The notes beneath the pieces are model-generated. The model had not been told where the DNA came from and did no database searches. It saw only the letters and a list, made by a program, of their open reading frames with translations. From Jacaranda mimosifolia (lineage: Eukaryota; Streptophyta; Magnoliopsida; Lamiales; Bignoniaceae): a stretch of 64,000 nucleotides of DNA. Where the stretch lies: positions 13,807,001-13,871,000 of the forward strand of contig CM032128.1 in the NCBI GenBank assembly GCA_018894105.1, in the 5' to 3' direction. The translations under genes and the position numbers were made by a program. Of this stretch, positions 45,069 to 57,805 are shown one piece after another; positions within the stretch are counted from its first letter, which is position 1; each line of letters opens with the position of its first letter.

Positions 45069-47640
45069 GTATTTTTTCACTTTTAAGCATTATTTAATTT
45101 CTCTTTTTGGATTCAAACAAAACCTACCACTTAGGAATGGCACTCTCTATTTTAATTATACTAATCTCTTGAATAAATGCATAACGTCCTCTTTTTCGAA
45201 ATCTTGAACCTTGCAGCTCCTATCACCTGCAAATCATTGCATAAATAAAACAACACGATCTCATTAGATAAGTTCAAAATATCTGCTTCAAATTCAGAAG
45301 GTGTTATTACAAGTGTCAAGTTAGATATTTTTATCACAAAAATTCTTCTTATAAGTTTAGCTAAGTAGAAGTTCTGAAAACCAATCTTGCATTTATTTTG
45401 TACATGAACTTATTCATTCTATTACTACCACTGTTCTGTACTTTTATTTGTTGTCATTATCTAAGCGAAAAACCTCTCATACTAATTTGCATATTAATGT
45501 GATAGTGTTTCTTATTTTTTGTTTTCAAATTTTCAGTTTACTAGAATTTATTACTACTAGTATTTGATAAATGGTTTTACATATAAGTTTTAAATAATTT
45601 TTTCGTAGCACAACTTTATACTCCTTTTATTTTGTTTTACATTTTGAATTAGATAGGTATCCTTCTATTTAAATATTTTATAGTATTATTACTTATTTTC
45701 TTAATATTTATTTAAAATTCAAATTTTTTATGTCAACTTGGGATTATAACTTTTATATTACTTAAAGTAGGGCATGCCTACTGTGAGGAAAGTTAGTATT
45801 AATCTCATATAAGGTATCATTAAATAAAATGACACATGTCTTTTTACAACGGGTTATTTTACAAGAAGTTGTTGGTTAGTAGAATCATTTTGATATAATT
45901 TAATAATTTTAAAAGAATAAAATAAGTAAAAAGCTAATTTTGGATAGGATTAAATTAATACTTAATAATATATAAAAATACAAATATATTTAAAATTATT
46001 TGATTAAATTATAATTAGTTAAAAATTAATAAGTAAAAGAATAAACAGAAAACAAAAATAAAAAAGAGAGAAGTTACCTTTCTCCTACCCTTTCCGCTAG
46101 GCCCCCACCCCCAACCAACCCCGCCAACCCAAGCCACGCTGGCCATGGCCGCATGGCTGCATCTAGCCGCCGCAGGAAGTGGAGTGGGGGTTGGGGCTAC
46201 GGATGGGGTTATATATAAATATATATATATATATGTGTGTGTGTGTGCATTTACATAGATAACATAGATGTGTATAAATATCTAGGTATATGTAAATATA
46301 TATTATTTTAAAAGGTTCTATAGAGAGGGTTTTTGTGGTTTTTACTTTTTACTTTTTACTTTTTTTTTTAATTTTTTAGTGAAGATTAAACCAACAATCT
46401 ATATTTTGTTGGTTCTTTCATAAATCAATCAAAACTTGAGAGGTTTTTTTCATAAAAATATAACAATTTCTGCTAAAAATTTTAATAAAAAATTGGATGG
46501 AGAACCAAAAGTGTTAAAATAAATATGAAATTTGGGCTAAAAGTGATCAATGCAATATTGCAGGACTAATAATACACACATATATGTTGCGGGACTAAAA
46601 AGATAATTTTACCTAAAAAATATACTTGAATAAAATAATTTATCAATGCATAAAAAATTATTAATATATTAGTTAAATATCTCATATTGTCATGCCCACT
46701 GATAATTATATAAAGTATGTCATTTATCCTTCAATAAATAAATATGCTAAATATATTATTCGATTTATGTCTGAATCGGATTCAATAAAAATTTTATTTC
46801 TCAAACTTAAATTAAATAGATCTAACAATCAAACTTCGAATTCAAATATTATGAAATTATCTTTATTTATTGCATTGTATTTGTGAAATTAGGACCCATA
46901 TTATAAAATATCAAAAGTCATCGTAATTACTATCGTAAAATAGCATTATGTATACTTAATAATACCATATGCCTAAATATGTAGTAGATAAAAGATAATG
47001 TTATAAATATATATACATATACATATATAAGCATGTGGAGCTTAATATTAGCAGTAAAAGTAACCAAAACGAAAATAAATCTCAAATAATATTAAAATAT
47101 AAATATGGATTTAAGTTAGCCAATATATTAATATAAAATAATAAAATACTATAGTTAAAATTTCAAATTGATTTGAGAATGTTAATTGAGAATAAATTTT
47201 GGCTTTTTTTTAAAAATAATTTGTTAACACAAATTTTTTAAGTATATTAGTGTATATGACATGTAATTATTTGACATTTCTGTTGCAAATTAAATAATTT
47301 TTTCATTGATTTAAAAAAAATGCATAAAAAGATACTAAAACTATTGTAGTTATAAGATATAATGTTTATTAGTATAATAAACATAAATAGGCCCATTCTA
47401 TATTTTATGAGTTTAAAGAAAAAGTCATTTTAAGAAAAACTCAATTTAACGGGCCCAAAGTATATACGAAGGCATTTAATAGGTTGGAGCCCAAAATAAA
47501 TGAAATTTTATTACTGGTAGCTACTATTTTGGTATAATGCACCCTCAACATACAATTAAAATCCACCATTAACCGATTGTATAGGTAGCAGGTTAAATGT
47601 ACTTTATATGTTGCCAGTTAATCATCAAAAAGAACGGTTA
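45069..47640. other. AT-rich stretch with a GC-rich island and microsatellites
   Basis: No gene is recognised. A short GC-rich block at 46090-46210 contains CCCCACCCCCAACC and its near complement GGGGTTGGGGC. It is followed by (TA)n/(TG)n at 46210-46250. Near 46550-46612 the complement of TAGTCCCGCAAC and TTAGTCCTGCAAT resembles one end of the MULE family seen at 36866, without a partner. Confidence 0.4.
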
Positions 47641-47679
47641 TGGTTTCAAATTTTAAATCTAACAACTCAAATTAAGTAC

Positions 47680-47960
47680 TTATGATATATCCCTCACATG
47701 AGGTATGTACAATAAGATTGCATCAGAGACTACTCCACTTAAATTTGGGTACTGCCTACACTTCGAGTCTTTGTGTATGTTTTGACGAGGACGTCAACGA
47801 AGTGACTGGGGGAGGATGTCATAGGTCACGTCATGGAAAAAGTGACAACTGTGACTTGAGGAGGCGTTTGGAGCGATAAGGAGTTGTTGGCAGGATCGTT
47901 AGAGCAGATATAAGCAAGGACTCTTACGAGGTGTGGATAGCAAAACTGTTTAAATGACAT
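47680..47960 (+). other. possible end of a gypsy pol and start of an LTR
   Basis: TTCGAGTCTTTGTG, then GACGAGGACGTCAACGAAGT and GGGGGAGGATGTCA follow one another as at the 3' end of some plant gypsy pol genes, where FDEDVN is followed by a G-rich polypurine tract and the LTR. The matching upstream pol and second LTR are not found. Tentative. Confidence 0.3.
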
Positions 47961-50935
47961 ATTCTATAAGTTATAAGGATGTTTCCCACCAAGTTTGAAG
48001 TTATTTTGTATCCATTTGGGCACCGGATGAATGGCTGTCCTCTGAGCTCTCAAAAATTGTGCCTCTGCACAACTCATATGCTTCTTTGAACGGTGCCCTC
48101 AATCACAATTCAAAAGAAGCTTGCACATATGCTCAATGGTCACTGAAAATACAACCCTCGACTCTACCAACTCTGCTCAATTTAAGCCAATAAATGGGAA
48201 GTGCATGTGTGATATCTGCACTCCACGTATTAGTATGCATATCTTTTTATTATTTCCAATAACGATTTTCAATACTATATTTAAATATTTTTGAAAGTAT
48301 TTAAATATCTAATTTGAAATTTTCATTGAATAAAAATGTTTTGTTCTATTTTTCTTATTTTTCTCATTTATATTTTAGAAGTTTACCATTTAAAAATTTT
48401 GAAATAATTTATAAACTCAGAACTAGCAATTTTTTATCTGCAATTTATTCAAATATAAATATTTTTAAATCGAATACATTTAAATAAAATATGTATTCAT
48501 ATTTTTAAATAATAAAATTTTTTTTAATATTAATCACATAAAATAAAATAAATATTTTGTAAGATAAAATATTCAATAACTAAAATTATTTTTCATAGCG
48601 GAATACATACTAGTATGTATTTAAAGAAGAAGTTAGATACTTTGTGGTGGTTAATTCGCAGTCCAATTAGATAATTACAATCAAAATCTCCCTTGAAAGG
48701 AAAAACTTCCTCTAACTTCCAACTCCAACCTCTCCCACGTTTTGCCAGTTCTCAAGCACCTATAACTTTTATGAAAAATATCTTCTTTGACTTTTCAACT
48801 ATTTGGACTTGAATCATGAGTCAACTGTTGAACTTGGACTTTGATTTGGAATTAAAGTTCACTTGGTCTTAAATCATCAAGTTGAATCCTTCGATTAATT
48901 AACCCCTAAGCCAAAGTTAATAGGTTTTATTGAATAATTTTCAATTAGGGCTAGCTCCATTACATGGGCTTGATACTACACGAAAGTGAGGTTAAGGTCT
49001 TTTTAGAAGTCAATCAATTTTAGAGGATTTCTGCTTAGGAATGCATTTACGTAGAGTTGGAGCTTTAGAATTTTTAGGAATGATTTATCTTTTGCTTTTT
49101 GACTTTGAGAATTGATATTTATAGTGACTAATTGCTTATTGGACTTTGATTTACTTAGGTTTAGATGTCCATTTTGATGGACTTAATTAATTGACCTTAT
49201 ACTTAATCACCATTTATTTAAGTGAACCCTTTATTTGTTTTTCATTTTTTTACCATTGGGGTTTTATTTTTCCAGAACTTAATTCACAAACCTCTTTTAT
49301 TTAATTGGATCTATTTAATTTCTCAAATTGCTCAAAATTTAAGTTGAATTCTCAAGTCAAAAATTAATTAGTTCTAGTAATTTATCATTTCTTCATCATA
49401 CGGTACTCCATCATATGAGCTAAATTACCTAAATCCTTTTTTTTTTTTTGTTCTCTTTAAATTGATTAACCTAATTGATTAATCATATAAATCATGTAAT
49501 TCTATAAATGATATGAATATGTCTGACTATTGTGTGTGGCCTCTTAAGGCCACCTATCAACTGTGGGCTTAACTACCTTTGTGATTTAATTTGTGCACAA
49601 TCGACTTTCAATTATTTTAATTAATTAAATTCTTTGACTAATCACTTTTAAATTAAATTCTCTTTAATTTAAGACCATTCACTTCTTATGGTCAATGTTT
49701 ACCAACAAATTGGTGATGTTCAGGCAATGAAAGAGTAACATGCATGAACTTGTCGTCTCACGAGTACAATGCAAATACAATTCTTCCATTGTCTGATCTC
49801 CTATTGATGCTTAGGCTTGAGGCTTGAGGCTTGAAAATTAGACAGTGTCAATATCTATGTACCCATTATTGATGTGTTGGCCTTATGTGACCTCCTCAAG
49901 AACTCCTTCTTCAGTGTCACTCCATCTTGGCCAAAAATTTTGCCAATCATGGTGGAAAATAAAGGAGATTTACAAATTCTGCTAGATCCTCTATGAGTTC
50001 TTACAAAACCTCCACGTATGTGATGATTATACCTAATGGAAAATTCTTATGAACCGTTATACAATCAAGGAATGTATTAGAGTACAAGTGGGCATGAATA
50101 AGGTTGTAGTGAAACTTCAAATCTAAAAACTAGTTATATCTACTATCATAAGATAGAAAATTTCCATACGTAAGGTTGTCGTGACTTGAGCTCTCAAGTG
50201 GAAATCTTTAAATAGACTTTTGTCTAACAAGCACCCATTAGTGCACAATAGTGTCTCTACATCGATTGTCCATGAAACACAATGCTCTCCTTCATATGGA
50301 ACCGATGTTACTAGTGTAAGTATATTTGGATCCATCAATATCTATTCTCATCAAATTTTATAAGTTGGAGGATTTTATGACCACATCATAGAAAACTATT
50401 TTATATCACCATTCTCCTAAAATATAACAATCAAATCTCATAGTCATACGTAGTTGAAAAACTTTATCAAATTCATTGTAACTAGGATAACATGTATGCA
50501 TATAATGAAGATAATCAATAGCTCAAAAACGTATAATAAAAATTACGAATAAGACTTTGTTTACAATCTTTGTTTATACATGCCAAATCTATTAATTTTT
50601 TGAGCACCACTCTAGCACTTACTTTATTGCTCTAGTATCTAATATATTGTGCAACAAGACTTCCCTTCTGTTTAGCTTTTCTTACAGGGGCTTGGTCTGT
50701 CCAATATCCTTTTTCATTAGCCAAGATTTAATTTAATTAAATTAGTCCACTTAATTGATCTAATAAACAATTAAATAAATAAATAAATTAAAATCTCAAC
50801 TAATTAATTATTTTTAAATGAACTCGCCATAATTTAAATCATAAACACTTAATTTAATAAGACTGAATAAATAATCTTATTATTTGATTAATTAATTTAA
50901 TTCTTAAACTATTTATTTGTCAATTCAACTTTTAG
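47961..50935. other. unclassified, probably non-autonomous retroelement DNA
   Basis: No protein domain is visible. Short frames such as the one at 50123-50338 (minus) match nothing I recognise. Composition alternates between AT-rich (48240-48600, 50730-50940) and moderate. A triple direct repeat GGCTTGAG lies at 49812-49835. Confidence 0.3.
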
Positions 50936-51577
50936 ATTAAATTAAGGCCCAATATGATGTGGGTGAAGCCCTAATGCTCTCGGTCCATTGGTCCAATGTC
51001 CAGGACCAGACCAACAATAAAAACCAAATAGAGCTTTCATCGAATTGTCTACCTCAGGCAGAGTCAGTCGATCCGAGATCGGGTTAGGCGTCAATGTAGG
51101 TCCCATAGTCCCCACGACCCCTCGATCGTACGCGGTCAACTAATGAAACAAACTAAGATATCTCCAGTTTACAACTGCATTAATTGCAACGCCTGCCACC
51201 TGTTAACCAAACCATTATCCTGCCTGCATTACTGACTCTGTCAGTCGGTCACCTCCACATTAATTATGGGGTGCCCCTCATTTCTGACCAGTCAAAAACA
51301 TGGTGACTAGCCAACCCTAAAATGGCTTTTGATGTCCCTATGTAAAGAGGGGACCTTCAGGACATAGTAAGCTGAATATGTTCTTTTCGGTCCCTCCGCC
51401 TCTCTCAGGCAGCAAACATTATAAATACCGTCATTTCACATTCAAAGATACGATACACATTTTCTAAGGCCCTCACTTTGCTAATGCCTTCTAGTCGAAT
51501 TATTGATGACCTAAGCATCGGAGGGCCATAGCCGAGGACGCACTCGGCTAGCCTAACGTGTGTTCCCTAGTTGCAGG
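50936..51577 (+). repeat. gypsy 5' LTR (Tat-like element)
   Basis: This is a relatively GC-rich block. A TATA-like TATGTAAAGAGGGGAC lies near 51339. The end region GACCTAAGCATCGGAGGGCC, then CTAACGTGTGTTCCCTAGTTGCAGG, is a well-known 3' LTR-end pattern of plant Ty3/gypsy elements. The left boundary is approximate. No second copy lies in the window. Confidence 0.7.
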
Positions 51578-51591
51578 ACTTGACTCACTAC

Positions 51592-52695
51592 CACTACAAA
51601 AAAAATATGATTTTTTCTATAATATTTTTTACTTCACTAAAAATAATGTAGTAAAAAGGGATTATTTACTATAATTTTCTATTGTAGTATAAAATTTCAA
51701 AGGTGTGGTAGAACTCATATTAAATGCTACACTTCATCTTATCGTAGTAAAAGATATATTTATTTACTACAATTTTTACATATGGTGAATAATACATTAT
51801 ATTTACTATAATTATATATAAACCGTGGCAGAAAAATGATAATTTACCAATACTTTTTCATTAGTAAAGTAAAAATAATGAAGTTTATGAAAGTTTGGTA
51901 GCAAAGATTAAGATCTTAAATCAAAACTTTTCACTAAAAAAAAGAACGTAAAATATATTGAAAGCTATGTTTAATCAGTAATATTTAAGGCCAAAAAAGT
52001 TTCTTCCAATTTTTATTATTAAAAAATTATTTATTTAATTAATTGAATTCTAAATCAACAAATAAAACCCTCCAAAAAATTCTTAATTACTCATGGTTTT
52101 AACTAATAAAATTAGAAGTAAAATAAAAATTTTACCGCAATTATTATTAAAAAATATTTAATTAATCAATCAAATACTTAATTTAGCTAGTTAGCAAAGT
52201 TCCTCAAAATAGTAGGAAAATCCAAGTTTGGAGGTAAAATAAAAATTTGCCTCCAATAATTTTTACTATCAAAAAATTGATTAATTAATTAAATATATAT
52301 AAATTAACTAATTTGCAACAAGTAGCCATTGGCCTAGTGACATCATCTTTACATACATAAGTGTAAAGTTAAGAGCTCGAGTCTTAATGAACTCATGGTT
52401 CGTGTGTGTATAAATAATTTAATTTTTACTACATTTCATTGTGGTGAGACATTATTTAAATATTTACTACATTTTTAGAAGTGTGTTGATTAACTACTAA
52501 ATACTATACCTTTTCAATTGTGATTAAAGATAGTTGCGTATTTGATAACTTTTTTACCGCACATTAAATTTATAGTAATTGAAAATAATTTCATAGCAAA
52601 AGACAATTACTACGGTTGTAAAAGTATAGCTAAGCTTTTACCTTCGCTTTCAATGTCTACGGCTAGAAAAGTGTAGCACAAGTATAGTTAATAAT
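51592..52695. mobile_element. CACTA derivative, right terminus degraded
   Basis: CACTACAAAAAAAATATG begins at 51592. Subterminal repeats of GTAGTAAA/TTTACTAC type are frequent at both sides (51640-51850 and 52480-52620), as in CACTA elements. The expected complementary end is not found; the closest is AAAAGTGTAG near 52672. It sits between the LTR and the middle of gag, so the leader and gag start of the gypsy are gone. Confidence 0.6.
52330..52384 (+). other. tRNA-like A and B box pair in the CACTA derivative
   Basis: TGGCCTAGTGA at 52330 fits the A-box consensus and AGCTCGAGTCT at 52374 resembles a B box, about 33 bp apart. No tRNA fold is seen. Comparable to the pair at 39255. Confidence 0.4.
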
Positions 52696-53660
52696 TTGAA
52701 TGGTTTGTTAAGCTGGAATCGGCCTCAATTCTCCTATGATCAGCTATGTGACAAGTTCTTGTATCAGTTTCCCAGTTGAAGAAAAGCTAAGCTCCCGCAC
52801 ATGCACCTTTATACAGTCAAACAAAATGATCTCGAGTCCTTAAGATATTTCTTTGCTTGAATTAACACTGAAGTGTTAAAAACTAATGACACTAGAATTG
52901 AATTCCTGATCGACATTCTTTTCTTAGGACTCAGGCATAAGAAATGTGCCAACACATTGGTAAGTAAGAGGCCACGAACAATGTAAGAACTACCGACTTG
53001 GCTGAAAGATATATAACCTAAGAAGATATGAAAACATGATGAAATATGGAGGTCATGAGCAAGGAAAAGAAGAACAACAAAGGAAAAGAGAGAGAAGATA
53101 AGCCAAAGAAGGATGGCAATTGTTCCTCTATCAAGAGATTTCACCACTACACTCCTCTCAACACACCAAGAAAGGAGGTCTTGTTCGTCATCCAGAACAA
53201 CAGCCTCCTGAAAAAACCAAGGAAACTCACTGAAACGGATGCCATGAAGAACTCCAAAAAATTTTGCCACTTCCACAAATAGAAACACTATGATAGAGGA
53301 TTGTTTCCAGCTACATGATGAAATAGAACGTCTCATTCTGTAAAGATACTTACAGAAGCACATTGACCAGAAGGGTCAGAAAGTTGATGGGCAAATCGAC
53401 TAGACTCCCTACAGAGAAAGGTTGAGAAGCCTAAGGAGAGATGATGAGGGCAAAAGAAAGATGGAAGTCGAGAAGTCAACACCCAGAGGTGTGATAGACA
53501 CAATAGCTGGAGGCCTAATAAGGGGGACTCCAAGATGACAAGGAAGCAAGTCCAATGAAGATTAGAGTTTATCAAAACCATATCAGCAAACACAATCTAC
53601 CAAGTCTCCACAATTGCGGAGCCCATTTCATTCTCAAACTCCAATCTTACTTATGTAAGA
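52696..53660 (+). pseudogene. gypsy gag (Tat-like), N-terminus missing
   Basis: The reading starts in mid domain with YDQLCDKFLYQF and continues in a neighbouring frame with ESLRYFF, INTEVLKTND and LPTWLKDI. The basic linker KEKKNNKGKEREDK follows, then FHHYTPLNTPRKEVLFVI and LLKKPRKL. The knuckle region reads KFCHFHK, then after a shift NTMIEDCFQLHDEIERLIL, so the zinc motif is split by the frameshift near 53280. PRGVIDTIAGG (53490-53520) is the usual motif before the protease. The domain order and motifs are those of Tat/Athila-type gag. Confidence 0.8.
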
Positions 53661-54010
53661 GAATAAGGAATAGATAACAAGTTGGATTGCTCGTTGGTGC
53701 TCGCTGTTGAGATTTCTAACTTTAATGTTAGAAAGATCCTAGTCGATAATGGCAGCTCAGCAAATAAGATTTTATTGTCAACCCTCTGCAAGATGGACAT
53801 GGGATAGTTAAAACTTAAGCAAGTTAGCACCCCACTTGTGGACTTCGGCAGTACTGAAATTATCCGAGTTGGGTCTACAATACTGTCCATGTCATTCGGC
53901 ACTATAGCAAAAAGACGAACCCTAATAATGATTAGTTACTTGGTAGTCGATACGCTTTTTTGCATATAATGCCATAATTGATAGACCCACCTGAAATGAC
54001 TTTAAGGCCA
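53661..54010 (+). pseudogene. gypsy aspartic protease
   Basis: KILVDNGSSANKILLSTLCKM is the retropepsin active-site region. The catalytic Asp (codon 53745) is kept, in the DNGSS form common in this group. FGSTEIIRVGSTIL and TLIMISYLVVDT follow as the second half of the fold. The Ile-Gly-Arg end motif is broken by stops near 53970-53995. Confidence 0.75.
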
Positions 54011-55720
54011 TTGTATTAATCTACCATATGAAGGTCAAGTTCCCCACAAGTACAGGAGTTGAAGAGATGTTATGCAATATTAAGGAAGCCTGGCATTGCT
54101 ACACCATTTCAGTAGAAGCAAATGACCAGAAAACCCGACCAAAACTGAAACCCTCGAGGTATATCCTATTAATGGAACTCAAGGAGGGATAGGTATCTAG
54201 TAAGAAAAAGCTTGAAAAAACCAAAGTTGAGCTAATAGAGGAATTCAAAACCATTGAGTTAGAGCTTAGGAGTCCCGACAAGACCACTAGGATTGGCACC
54301 CATTTGGACAACAACATGGAATACATTCTGGTTGAGTTTCTCCAAAAGAATATTGATGTTTTTGCTTGGATAGCAATTGACCTCTAGGGAATCAACCCCC
54401 CGGTCATCGTCCATCACCTTAATTTGACCTTTCCAATAAGCTGACCAAATAGAAGACCAAAACCTTTAATGCAAAAGGATGCAAGATCGTTAAGGAAGAC
54501 ATCAATAAACTCTTAAAGATAGGATACATTGTCCAGATTTAATACCCTAGCTGGTTATGTAATATAGTTCTTATCCCTAAGAATGAGGAAAAATGGAAAA
54601 TGTATAATAATTTCACTGATCTGAATAAAGCATGCCCTAAAGATCCTTATCCACTACTTCGAATAGATTTATTTGTAGATTCAACCGTAGGTTGTAATCT
54701 ATTGAGCACAATGGATGCTTTTCAAGAATATTATCAAATTTTCATGTCCCCCGAAGACAGAGACAAAAGCTTTTTTGTGGTCCTAATGGCTTATATTGTT
54801 TCCTAGTAATGCACTTCAGTCTAAAAAATACAGGCACAATGTATGAAAGATTAGTAAATTTTATGTTAAAAAAAGAGATAGATCGAATAAAATAATAGAG
54901 GTCTACGTTGGTGACATTATCGTCAAGACTAAAAAGATACCAATCACATGGTAGATCTCAACCACACATTTTCCATATTAAGAGCCTTTGGAGTGAAGCT
55001 CAATCCGAATAAATGCACGTTCAAGGTCAAATGAGGCTAGTTCCTTAGATATATAGTCAGCCAAAAGGGCACTGAAGCAAACCTACAGAAGATTTAGGTA
55101 ATCCAAGATATCTCACCACCAAAGACAGTTAGGGAAGTGCAAAGACTGGTTGAAAGAATCATAGCCATAAGTTGGTTTATTTCCCGACTCGCAGGTAAAA
55201 GTTTCCCATTTTTTGAGATTCTCATGAATGCGAGGAAGTTCCAGTGGATAGAGGAATGTAACCAAGCTCTAGCTAAATTAAAGCATTACTTATCTACCCC
55301 TCTGCTACTAGCTAAGCCCTCCATTGGGGAGGTGTTGTATTTGTATCTTGCAATCCCAATAGCAACAGTCAATTTAATCCTTGTATCAATTGATTATGCA
55401 TACATCAACCAATCTACTATATTAGCAAGACTTTAGAAGGTCCTGAACATAATTATTCAGAGATCGAGAAGTTCACACTCATTCTGGTTACAGTGGCAAG
55501 GAAATTGAGACCTTATTTTCAATCTAATTTTATTGTCGTTTTAACAAATCACCCTTCAAACATGTTTTATCAAAACCAAATATGTCTGCTGGTAGGTTGA
55601 TAAAATAGGCTATCGAGTTAGGAGAATTCGACATCAATTTCCAACCCCGAACAACTATCAAAGCCTAGGTACTGGCAGATTTCGTAGCAGAATGCATCGA
55701 CCTCCCTGTAGTGGCTGAAC
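54011..55720 (+). pseudogene. gypsy reverse transcriptase
   Basis: DVFAWIAIDL, then GINPPVIVHHLNL open the RT. FTDLNKACPKDPYPLLRIDLFVDSTVG (54612-54690) and MDAFQEYYQIFMSPEDRDK follow in one open frame; the second catalytic motif MDAF has its Asp. The active site reads VYVGDIIVK (54901-54927), so the first Asp of YVDD is Gly. The thumb and tether regions are seen as NPNKCTFKV, GKSFPFFEIL and WIEECNQALAKLKHYLSTPLLL (55137-55436). Stops at 54388, 54805 and 55434 and several shifts break it. Confidence 0.85.
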
Positions 55721-56330
55721 ATCAACGATCTTTTTGGTTTTTACATATAGATGGATCATCCACCTCATCCGAAGGAGGAGCAGGAGTCTCCTTGCTCTCT
55801 CTTCAAGCATAGGAATAAAACTTTTCTATCAAACTCAACTTCTCAATGGCTAACAATAAGACTGAATATAAAGTACTTATTGCTAGCATGAAAATGGCCA
55901 TAGGTAGAGGAATGGAATACCTCACTGCCATCATGGAAACTAGTTGCCAAACAGTGATGGCAACTTTGAGACTAAAAAATAGTAATGTCCAAATACATGG
56001 AAAAGATTAAGATGCTAGAACGGAAATTCAAAAAGTTCACACTCAGTTAAGTCCCAAGGTCGGAAAATGAGATAGCGGATGCATTATCAAAGTTTTCCAG
56101 TTCGACTAAAGGAACCAGAGAGAGAACCATCACATTCTTGGTCACAAACAAGTCTATGATAAAAGGAGTTGACCATCATCAAATATTGAAAATTAAGGGA
56201 TCATCTCCCTACTGGCAAGACGACATCAAAGCTTACTTGAGAGAAGGAAAGCTCCCAAAGGACAAGATAAAAGCTATGCAGTTGAAAAGTTGAGCAACAA
56301 ACTTTGCCCTCAATGAGTTTGGGCAGCTTT
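55721..56330 (+). pseudogene. gypsy RNase H
   Basis: LHIDGSSTSSEGGAGVSLLS (55743-55800) carries the first catalytic Asp, and MANNKTEYKVLIASMKMA has the Glu of the E-Y motif. A third segment near 56040-56100 (NEIADALSKF-like, in a shifted frame) marks the end of the domain. A Gly-rich RNase H after the RT tether is typical of Tat-lineage elements. Confidence 0.75.
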
Positions 56331-57402
56331 ATAGGAGGTATTTTTCTGGGCCCCTCTTCAGATGCTTAAGACTAGAAGAAGCATGGGAAGTACTAAAAGA
56401 AATTCACTCAGGCATTTGTGGCAACCATTCCAGAGGACGAGCGTTAGCCCACAAAGTTATCAAGCAATGATACTTTTAGCCGACTTTTATTACAAGATGC
56501 AGTCGACTTTGCCAAGAAATGCCCATCATGCCAGGTACATGCCAATATCAACCACTAACAAACCTCGACCTTGGTCCCAGTTAATATTATATGATCATTC
56601 GACTACTGAGGAATTAATAGTAGGGTCATTCCCACGAGCCATTGGATAAAGAAAGTATATGATAGTCGCGATCGAAAATTTCTCCAAATGGGTCGACGCA
56701 AAAGTGGTTCCAAAGATAACATATGCCGCAATAAGGACTTTCTATAGAAGAACATCATTTACCGCTTTAGTCTACCAAAAGTGTTGATATCTGATAATGG
56801 GACCCAATTCCAAAGCAAAAAGACTAGAGACTAGTGTGAAAGCCTTAGCATAAAGCAACATTTCACATCAATAGGCAACCTGGAGGTAAATGGACAGACA
56901 AAAGTCACTAATAGAACCATTTTGGACCACATCAAAACTTGACTTGAGGGTTCTAAAGGAAATTGGGCAGACGGCCTACTAAGGGTATTATGGGCCTACA
57001 GAACAACCCTAAGAACGTTGGGGGCTGCCCTTATAGTTTGTTATATGGTTCCAAAGCTGTGGTCCCTGTGGAATTGATACAACACACAGTTCGAGTAATC
57101 CACTACAAACCCAATAAGAAATGAAGCAGAGAGGCTTCTCGACTTAGAGACCCTCGAAGCATACATGATATCATGGCCAAAAGCTACAACAAATACATTC
57201 GACTTAGAACTTTTCAGGTTGGTAGCTTTATCCTTAAGAAAGTGGAAGTTTAAAAAAATGTTGGGAAACTCGACTCGAAGTGGGAAGGTCCCTACAGTTT
57301 TGTCAAGGTGGAAAAAAATAACTCCTATTGAATAGCTAACATGGAAGATAATGAGTTGCCTCGACCATGGAATGAAACAAATTTGAATTTTTTTTATGCA
57401 TA
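56331..57402 (+). pseudogene. gypsy integrase
   Basis: The N-terminal zinc motif is spread over two frames: IHSGICGNHS and RALAHKVI (56398-56462), then KKCPSCQ (56516-56536), giving HHCC. The core has VAIENFSKWVDAK (56663-56700) in place of the usual VAIDYFTKW, so the first catalytic Asp reads Glu. SDNGTQF (56790-56810) keeps the second Asp. VNGQTKVTNRT (56887-56920) shows Lys where the third catalytic Glu is expected. The C-terminal GPYSFVKVE segment near 57290 ends before a stop at about 57402. Inactive by any of these changes. Confidence 0.8.
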
Positions 57403-57800
57403 AACGAGATCTTGTCTTTCCGACATACTTATTATATTACAAGATCATATCTTCTCGATAAGCTTAATATTTCATTATGAGATTCCAACTTTTCAGTACT
57501 ATGGTCGTCCAATAACAATGAATCAATTTTTTGCAAATATATAAAAGAAATGTGCAATAGTAAAGGAGTGATCAACTCCTGACTTTTCTGCAAATCATGC
57601 AAAACATTACGAGATATGCCAAAACAAAATAAATGATTAGAAATAATAGAAAACACCTCATTCAAATATCAAAATTGTTCAAAAAGTATCCAATAAAAAG
57701 CAATCAAAATAAAGTTGTTCATCACCGATCAATTACGTCATGAAAATAAAATTATTTATATTACATCTCAAAAAAAGGTAGAAATATTCAAGTTCAGCAA
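57403..57800. other. spacer between gypsy pol and antisense gene
   Basis: AT-rich, no gene. Pol (plus) and the antisense gene (minus) converge on this segment, so it should hold both 3' ends. I see no clear polyadenylation arrangement. Confidence 0.4.
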
Positions 57801-57805
57801 TATAA

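Noticed and set aside
52809..53363. 184-codon minus-strand frame, rich in Leu, Phe and Cys, resembling a membrane protein
   Set aside because: It is the shadow of the gypsy gag on the plus strand, where gag motifs (YTPLNTPRKE, knuckle, DEIERLI) are clear.
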